Shown here: in pieces, positions 58,701-64,000 of the stretch
Numbering within the stretch: position 1 is the first letter of the stretch
Layout of the letters: every line of letters starts with the position of its first letter
From: Margaritifera margaritifera
Lineage: Eukaryota > Mollusca > Bivalvia > Unionida > Margaritiferidae
NCBI GenBank assembly: GCA_029931535.1
Contig: JAQPZY010001549.1
Span: 2,689,001 to 2,753,000 of the forward strand
Reading direction: 5' to 3'
DNA: 64,000 nucleotides
The notes under the pieces: model-generated
Told to the model about the DNA's origin: nothing
Database searches by the model: none
What the model saw: only the letters and a program-made list of their open reading frames with translations
Translations under genes and position numbers: made by a program

Positions 58701-59781
58701 AGTTCAAGAGTCGTTGGGTTTTAGTCCCTTTGAACTAGTTTTTGGTCATACTGTCCGTGGACCATTGAAATTATTGAAAGAGAAACTTCTTTCAAATGAA
58801 GATTCAAAGATTAATCTTCTTGATTATGTCTCTGATTTCAAATACAAGTTGTCAAAGGCCTGTGAAGTAGCGAGAACTAATCTTCACACTACTCAGTCAA
58901 AAATGAAATTAAGGTATGACAGAAATTCACAGGAAAGGAGTTTTAGACCTGGTGACAAAGTTCTGGCTCTCTTTCCCATACCTCAGAATCCTCTTCAGGC
59001 TAAATTTTTTGGTCCTTATACCGTTGAAAAGAAAGTAAATGACTTAAATTATATCATTAACACTCCTGTGAGACGGAAACAGAAACAACTTTGTCATATA
59101 AATATGTTAAAGGAATATTTTGACAGAGATAGCCCAGCTAATTATTCTGTTAATTTAGTTGTACCTGTCCCACACAGTGAAGATATCAACGATGGAATAC
59201 GATCAGACTATAGTGACTCTGGTATAACCAATCTTCGGAATTCAGAAATATTGAACAACCTAGACCAGAAACTTTCACATCTACAACAACAGGAAAGAAA
59301 TGAACTAAAACAGCTATTACATGACTATGAGCACTTGTTTCCTGATGTTCCAACACGAACAAGTAAAATTTATCATGACGTTGACATTGTAGATTCTGCG
59401 CCTGTGAAACAGCATCCTTATAGGATGAATCCTCTCAAACAGAACTATCTGAAGAAAGAAATTCAGTATTTACTGGAGAATGATTTCATAGAACCAAGTA
59501 AAAGTAACTGGAGTTCACCATGTATTCTTGTTCCCAAGCCAGATAATACATTCCGTATGTGTACTGACTATAGAAAAGTCAACAGTGTCACCAAAACTGA
59601 TTCATTTCCAATCCCAAGAATGGACGATTGCATTGATAAAATTGGAAATGCGGAATATGTCACCAAGTTTGACCTTTTAAAAGGATTCTGGCAAATTCCA
59701 CTGACGAAAGGGCAAAAGAAATTTCAGCATTTGCAACTCCAGATGGACTTTATCAATATAAAGTCATGCCGTTTGGAATGA
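55774..59781 (+). CDS. Gag-PR-IN-RT(N) polyprotein of Gmr1-type element
   Basis: Frame of 1,335 codons. In order: N-terminal segment; residues ~97-200, Arg/Glu/Gln-rich coiled coil with degenerate repeats (EREKEERQIQM); ~215-395, a helical capsid region resembling the SCAN/Gag fold (YFLHFEKIAENLKWP ... RNCRK); ~436, zinc knuckle CTYCKKKGHVISDC (C-x2-C-x4-H-x4-C); ~523, aspartic protease site DTGAS; ~775-815, integrase HHCC finger (HLGV.KTYH ... CRSCHTC); integrase core with Asp in IVDCVGPLP, Asp in QSDQGSNF and Glu in ALERFHQTLK; a GPY/F-type module (FFGPYTVEKK ... LCHINMLKEYF); ~1,186-1,310, RT fingers (PYRMNPLK, SNWSSPCILVPKPD, FRMCTDYRKVN, VTKFDLLKGFWQI). The frame then shifts and ends at 59,781. 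The zinc-knuckle, DTG and DDE residues are all present. Confidence 0.9.
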   Translation: MASNVQNFISKPTQEGLECMRKDELLELARKYSLSEAKVSLTKQEIKIILIQYLVGKGIFDSSALSLKRKPVSGSDRKLRELELKNQIDLELAKLQIQRERERERREADTDGEREGREADTNAERREADTDGEREKEERQIQMEREKEERQLQMQKEERQIQMQKEERLMQMEREKEERQIQMQMQREEREMQFKLRELELANRAHSTPLNTSPGFDVTRYIRLVPPFQEKEVDKYFLHFEKIAENLKWPREHWTLLLQSVLIGKAREVYTSLSVQQSTDYDVVKEYILKAYELVPEAYRQRFRNCRKETGQTHVEFARDKEQLFDRWCSAKKVDQAYDNLRQLVLIEEFKRCIHSDVKTYLDEQNVETLENAARMADDYSLTHKISFGNKSSSQQFSGKKTFQSHSSTSKFHNSTTVRNQTSDKTDQKSLSLPTCTYCKKKGHVISDCFKLKNKQQRKDRAFPNALISTRSRSRSCIESNRFVGSNKPQSDSILEAYEPFMSVGSISLIGDSAKPIPIKILRDTGASQSLLLSGTLPLSEESSSSESVLVQGVECGFVNVPLHCVNLASDLVSGPVTVGAVTSLPIEGVHLLLGNDLAGDKVVVNPLVTDKPCLDQKVDPVETEIPDLYPACAVTRAMAKRALEIDVDQDIIPLADTCIGQFFDEVTFSSGIDQSNGIDHSDPLLATHSLCSNQDDKRQSLVVEQEQDLEISCLFQRAISETEATQVPVCYFVKNGVLMRKWRPPDVPAGDEWSVSYQIVVPKSYRQEILNLAHETPLAGHLGVRKTYHKILNHFYWPKLKSDVSKYCRSCHTCQMVGKPNQKIPKAHLQPNHAFDEPISRIIVDCVGPLPKTKSFNQYLLTIMCASTRFPEAIPLRNIKTKTIVKALVKFFTLVGLPKSVQSDQGSNFMSGIFQQVMHELGIQQFKSSAYHPESQGALERFHQTLKNMIRSYCFDTEKDWDEGVHLLLFAVRESVQESLGFSPFELVFGHTVRGPLKLLKEKLLSNEDSKINLLDYVSDFKYKLSKACEVARTNLHTTQSKMKLRYDRNSQERSFRPGDKVLALFPIPQNPLQAKFFGPYTVEKKVNDLNYIINTPVRRKQKQLCHINMLKEYFDRDSPANYSVNLVVPVPHSEDINDGIRSDYSDSGITNLRNSEILNNLDQKLSHLQQQERNELKQLLHDYEHLFPDVPTRTSKIYHDVDIVDSAPVKQHPYRMNPLKQNYLKKEIQYLLENDFIEPSKSNWSSPCILVPKPDNTFRMCTDYRKVNSVTKTDSFPIPRMDDCIDKIGNAEYVTKFDLLKGFWQIPLTKGQKKFQHLQLQMDFINIKSCRLE

Positions 59782-60689
59782 AAAATTCGCCTGCAACGTT
59801 TCAACGTCTGATGAACATGATAACATTTGGTCTTGATAATTGTGACGCTTATATCGATGACGTCATTATCTACAACAACACCTGGGAAGATCATTTGGAA
59901 ACCATTCGAAAATTCTTCGATCGACTCAGCGATGCGAATCTGACAATTAATTTGAGCAAAAGTGAGTTTTGCCATGCTTGTGTCACATTTTTAGGACATA
60001 TTGTGGGACAAGGTCAAGTTAAACCTATAGAAGCTAAGGTCAAAGCTATCTCTGAATTTCAAGTTCCAATTTGTAAAAAGCAACTGATGCGATTTCTAGG
60101 TATGACTGGATATTATCGGAAATTTTGTTCCAATTTTTCCAAAATTGCTGAACCTTTGACAAGTTTATTGAGTAAGAAAGCCAAATTTTATTGGTCTGAC
60201 AAGTGTCAGGAATCTTTTGACAAGTTAAAGGCCATGCTTAAGAATGCACCAGTTCTTTCTGCACCAAATTTTAGCCAATCATTTAAATTATCTGTTGATG
60301 CAAGTGATGTAGGGGTTGGTGGAGTATTGATTCAGGAAGACAAAAGTGGTGTGGATCACCCTGTGTGTTATTTTTCTAAAAAACTAAACAAGCACCAGAA
60401 AAATTATTCCACAATTGAGAAGGAATGTTTGGCTTTGATATTGGCTTTACAGCATTTTGAAGTGTATGTCACCTCAGCTCTTTCTCCAATTATTGTGTAC
60501 AGTGATCACAATCCCCTTACTTTCATCAACAAAATGAAAGATAAAAATCGGAGATTGTTGAGATGGAGTTTGATATTGCAAGAATATAACATTGACATCA
60601 AACACATCAGGGGAAAATACAATGTGATTGCAGATGCACTCTCATTTATGAGCAATGTTCAATCCCAATATCGCCAGAGAGTCACACTA

Positions 60690-60723
<34 letters not shown>

Positions 60724-60791
60724 GCAACTACTACTACTACAAAGTGTGGTGTTGTATTTCTCTCTCTCCCTCCCTCTCTCTCGGTGTTTAG
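59705..60791 (+). pseudogene. RT palm and RNase H part of Gmr1-type element (shifted frame)
   Basis: A one-base frameshift near 59,705-59,725 moves the coding sequence into a second frame. From 59,766 it shows MPFGMKNSPATFQRLMN, the RT active site YIDDVIIY, FLGHIVGQG, MTGYYRKF, FYWSDKCQESFDKLK, then RNase H (LSVDASDVGVGGVLIQE, STIEKECLALILALQ, VYSDHNPLTF, RGKYNVIADALS). The catalytic DD of RT and the Asp/Glu residues of RNase H are retained. The end reads into CTA and CT microsatellites, so the C terminus is not native. The single lesion suggests a fairly recent loss of function. Confidence 0.85.
60689..60783. repeat. (CTA)n and (CT)n microsatellites
   Basis: A CTA/CTT-rich tract (60,689-60,740) and a CT tract (60,756-60,783), at the truncated 3' end of the Gypsy element. 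Confidence 0.9.
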
Positions 60792-60837
60792 AAGCTTAAA
60801 TGTCGATATATGTTGTTAGATATATGTTGATAATAAT

Positions 60838-62060
60838 TATAATGGTAAAGTCGGTCTTCATTTGATGGACCCTGATTAGTTTCATTTGGTTGTGAACACA
60901 TGAACTTCTGGCAACGAGGTATTCATAACGCGCTTTTTTACACTTATTCAATTAGTACGGGGTGGGATGGGATGGAGAGGTATATGGCTTTCGTTTTGTC
61001 TGCGCGTCTGTTAATTCCTTTGATTTTTATTTTTTTTTTATTTGATTTTTTTTTATATTTCCCCTCATGTATTTGCGTCCAGAAATAATATGAGTGGACG
61101 AAAAAGGGAAATATGCTAATAACTTCGCATGTTTGTCAAAAAAAAATTAACTGATTGGAAAAACAAATTCCTTGGAATATTTTAATGTAATGATGTACCT
61201 TACTTGACTGAGAATTTGTTGTGTGTTTCTATCCAGTCATTTCGACTAAACTAGGTAAAACTACATCTAACAATAAAATTTGCTGATATTTTTTCTATAT
61301 TTGTTCCGTGTTCATGTGATTCAAATTTTACACTATTAAGCAAACTTGTTATGCGGTATACCCTCTCACTTGCTGAATTTCAATATGATTGGAAAACATG
61401 CGGAGGAGGGCCGGTAAGCATTAAACGAAAATTGTCAATTAGATAATAGAATAATTTATTTGCTTCCAGCTGTGCATTTGAACTAAATAAATAATTTTGA
61501 TGATTAATTAAAACATAAATAAAAGGAAATAAAGAAATATCAGCCGGTTATGTTTCTGTAGTTAATATACAACATGGATCATTAAAGATTTCTTTTCTTT
61601 CTTCTTATTTGTTTGTTTGTTTGTTTTTTTGTTTTTTTTGTGGGTTTTTTTGGTTGCTTTTTGGGGGGGTGGGGGTGGGGGGTAAATCTGCATAAATGAT
61701 AATTGAGCGATGCAGAACGAATATAAATGTGTTTTGTATTGTTTATGATATAATGAAATAAGTATGTTTGCTACCTCTCAATAGGACTTGCGTATGAACA
61801 AACCTGCTATTTAATTTCCTTCTTTTGTCTGAGATCAATTGTTTAATGTAGATAAGTTTCATTTCCTCTCAGTAACGGTGTCAATAGAGTGGCTCATGTA
61901 TTATGGTAATATCCATTATTTTCAATGTCAGTATTCGAAAACTAGACTCTACAACAGAATATTTAATGACGATTTGAGCCGAGTATATTTCAGTGTAAGT
62001 CTTTCTCTCTCTGTGTGAGAGGGCGTTCCTACAAAAAAAATGGAAATATATATTTTCCTC
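60838..62060. repeat. Segmental duplication unit A (stalk exon lost)
   Basis: This stretch of intron is duplicated at 62,068-63,480. Shared landmarks in order: TCTTCATTTGATGGACCCTGATT, CAA(C/C)GAGGTATTCATAACG, TTCAATTAGTACGGGG, GATTGGAAAACATGC, AAATAATTT(A/C)TTTGCTTCC, CGGTTATGTT and a 3' part with CTCAGTAA(C/A)GGTGTCA(A/G)TAGA. Unit A lacks about 400 bases that in unit B include the stalk exon. It carries a G-rich tract (61,663-61,682) not found in unit B. Confidence 0.75.
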
Positions 62061-62067
62061 AAATATA

Positions 62068-63480
62068 ATGGTAAACTCAGTCTTCATTTGATGGACCCTG
62101 ATTTGTTGTATTTGGCAGTGAATACGTGAACTTCATGCAACAAGGTATTCATAACGTTTTTTTTTCTTTGCAACTATTCAATTAGTACGGGGGGGGAGGG
62201 GTGCGCGTCTGTTAGCTCGTTTCATTGTTTTATTTCCACTCATGTGTTTGCCTCCATATATTATATCATCCGAAACAAAATAAGAATACGTAATAACTGC
62301 TCATGTTTGTAAAGAAAAATAACTGATTATAATAACAAATTCTATGGCATATTCTGTTGTAATGATGACCCTTACTTGAACCAGGATTATTTGTGTGTCC
62401 CTCGAGCCAATCCAGTCATCTCGACACAATCAGATAAAAGTTACATCTACCAATACAATTTGCAGATATGGTTTTTTTCTGTATTTGTTCCGTGTTCATG
62501 TGCTTAACATTTTACACTATTAAGCAACATTTGTATGCAGTATTCTCTCTCACTTCTTGAATTTCCTTATGATTGGAAAACATGCCGTGGAGGTGGAGGG
62601 TAAGGTACGTTTCTTTGATTAACAAGCAACTATATCCAATGTTTATTAAACCTTAACTCCTTAAATAAAAGTAAGATCAAACTACCTACAGATGACTTAT
62701 TATTTGGTAAATTATGAAGATGTTTGTTAGTGGGTACAGTCGAGTACGCTAAATGAACAGAAGTAAATAGCTAAAATAATTTTTACACTTTTCGGCATGC
62801 GATAAATGTGATAATGATCCGGGTTAGAATAAACCTTCCATACCTTCATCCAAACCCTTCCGTTTGATTATTTTCATTTCGTTTCTTTTATTCAGAAAGC
62901 ACAACAACATCAAGCCTAGAAGCAACAAATGGTTATGTCACTTTATCATCTACGTCAAATTTTACCCCTGATTCCTCAAGCTCTGAGACAGACAATGGTA
63001 AGCAGTGGAAGAAAAATGTAATTCAGTTAATAAAATAATTTCTTTGTTCCCGCTCTGCATTTGAAATAACAAAATAATTTTAAAGAGTAATTAACAAGGA
63101 AATAAAATGAAATAAAGTCAAATCAACCGGTTATGTTCCATATAGTAAATATTAAACATAGAGCTTTATAGATTTTTGTTGTTGTTTTGTTTTTTGGTTT
63201 TATAAATGTGTAAACATGATAATTTAGAAATGTGTTTCGTATTGTTTATGATAGAATGAAATGAATATGTTTTCTGCTCCCAATAGCGCTTATTTTATGT
63301 CAAACTTGCTATTTAATATCTCGCTTTTTTCTGAGGTCGATTGTTTTTAATGTAGATAATTGTCACTTCCTCTCAGTAAAGGTGTCAGTAGAATGGCTCA
63401 TGTGTCATGGTAATATCCATTATTTGGTAATATCCATTATTTTCATTGTCACTGTTCGACAATTATGTTTTACAACAGTT
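62068..63480. repeat. Segmental duplication unit B (contains stalk exon)
   Basis: Second copy of the intron segment described for unit A. It also resembles receptor copy 1 around 3,900-4,340 (TTTATTAAACCTTAACTCCTTAAA, GATGACTTATTATTTGGTAA, GTGATAATGATC..GGTTAG and the stalk exon donor), showing that the arrangement predates the split of the receptor copies. Confidence 0.75.
62896..62997 (+). CDS. Ser/Thr-rich stalk exon, receptor copy 2
   Basis: This 102-nt phase 1-1 exon follows TTATTCAG and ends at ATG|GTAAGC. It encodes 34 residues, about half Ser or Thr (STTTSSLEATNGYVTLSSTS, then DSSSSETDN), with one possible N-glycosylation site (NFT). It is about twice as long as the copy 1 exon but shares DSSSS(S/E) and the donor context. 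Probably an O-glycosylated stalk. It lies 12 kb after the second Ig-like exon because of the integrase remnant, satellite and Gypsy element in between. Confidence 0.65.
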
Positions 63481-64000
63481 AATTACATTTGGTGCTAGTT
63501 ATTCCAACCATTCCACCCCACCTGTCACTGCTTGCAGCAGGGATATATTTGTAGGGTCATTTCCATCCGTTGATCCGTACGTACATCCCTCCGTCCATAT
63601 GACCGTCTGTATATTTGACTGTCCAGAACTCATTAGCACGTTTGCACAAAAAGTCGCTCTCTCGCTGTTCGATTACCTTCACTGACCTCATTATATACAG
63701 ATTCCTCAATTGTGGTAGAAGCACTTGATTTCTAATTAAATTTATTTGAAATATGCATAGTATGAATAAAAAAAGAATTTGATTGGATTAATTTTTAAGA
63801 AGCCTATAAGAGCTAGTCTGGTTTTCAAATTTCTTTCAACACGCTATTCTCAGTAATGTTGTAACGAAGTGTTCATTGATGATAGCCCCTAAAAGAAAAT
63901 TAGTTACGTCTTCCCCTCACAAAACATCTTGCTCATTACTGCATCCTCAAATTTTCCAATGTAAATGTTTCAGTGTGGTGTGGTCTCTCTCTCTCTCTCT
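63000..64000. other. Downstream intron and possible start of a third copy
   Basis: No transmembrane exon like that at 4,901-4,996 is seen. At 63,912-63,940 the word AAAACATCTTGCTCATTA matches the upstream regions of receptor copies 1 and 2. The window ends in a (CT)n tract (63,987-64,000). Confidence 0.4.

Larger units (their letters stand above)
54344..60680 (+). mobile_element. Gmr1-type Gypsy (Ty3) LTR retrotransposon
   Basis: The element has a 5' LTR-like region (from TGTAAGGG at about 54,344 to ...GTAACA at about 55,608), a primer-binding site, and a long coding region in the order gag, protease, integrase, reverse transcriptase, RNase H. Integrase ahead of RT is the hallmark of Gmr1-type elements, unlike ordinary Gypsy. 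One frameshift in RT splits the polyprotein. After RNase H the sequence runs into CTA and CT simple repeats and then host intron; no 3' LTR was recognised. The exact 5' LTR start is an estimate from the TG...CA rule. Confidence 0.85.

Overview
The window is animal nuclear DNA, AT-rich, full of microsatellites and ancient transposons, with small phase-matched exons in long introns. No rRNA, bacterial operon or CRISPR is present. A marine lophotrochozoan, most likely a mollusc, fits best: the cues are a degenerate tandem repeat built on 'GTCAAAGGTCA'-type words (47.6-48.4 kb), tRNA-derived SINEs, (TA)n/(TATC)n/(CT)n tracts and a Gmr1-type Gypsy element. The species cannot be named from sequence alone.

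Host genes. Two paralogues of a single-pass membrane receptor with Ig-like ectodomains lie in tandem on the + strand. Copy 1 (599-6,642) has a signal-peptide exon, a 5'-truncated Ig-like exon, a short Ser-rich stalk exon, a transmembrane exon and a tyrosine-rich tail broken by two frameshifts, so it looks like a pseudogene. Copy 2 (47,334 to beyond the window) has intact signal-peptide, Ig-like 1, Ig-like 2 and stalk exons; its transmembrane exon is not in the window. All recognised exon junctions are phase 1. A possible upstream region of a third copy begins at about 63.9 kb.

Transposons between and inside these genes. (i) 14.7-17.7 kb: + strand remnant of a Polinton/Maverick. (ii) 25.4-28.7 kb: a decayed non-LTR retrotransposon on the - strand, with endonuclease and reverse transcriptase and a poly(A) tail. 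(iii) 28.8-40.1 kb: a long decayed Polinton on the - strand with major capsid protein, a GLG-type minor virion protein, penton-like protein, packaging ATPase, several uncertain genes, a BIR (IAP-type) domain gene, protein-primed PolB, a divergent zinc-knuckle gene and a coiled-coil gene. (iv) 52.4-53.0 kb: an orphan, degenerate Polinton-type integrase in a copy 2 intron. (v) About 54.3-60.7 kb: a Gypsy element with integrase upstream of reverse transcriptase (Gmr1 arrangement), one frameshift, and no visible 3' LTR. A fragment of its LTR also sits directly against the truncated Ig-like exon of receptor copy 1.

The remainder is intronic or intergenic DNA with microsatellites, two SINEs, a composite minisatellite at three places, a perfect 17-bp six-copy repeat, and a tandem segmental duplication around the copy 2 stalk exon. 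The strongest leads are the receptor family, the BIR gene in a Polinton, and the conserved coiled-coil/zinc-knuckle/PolB module found in two separate Polinton remnants.
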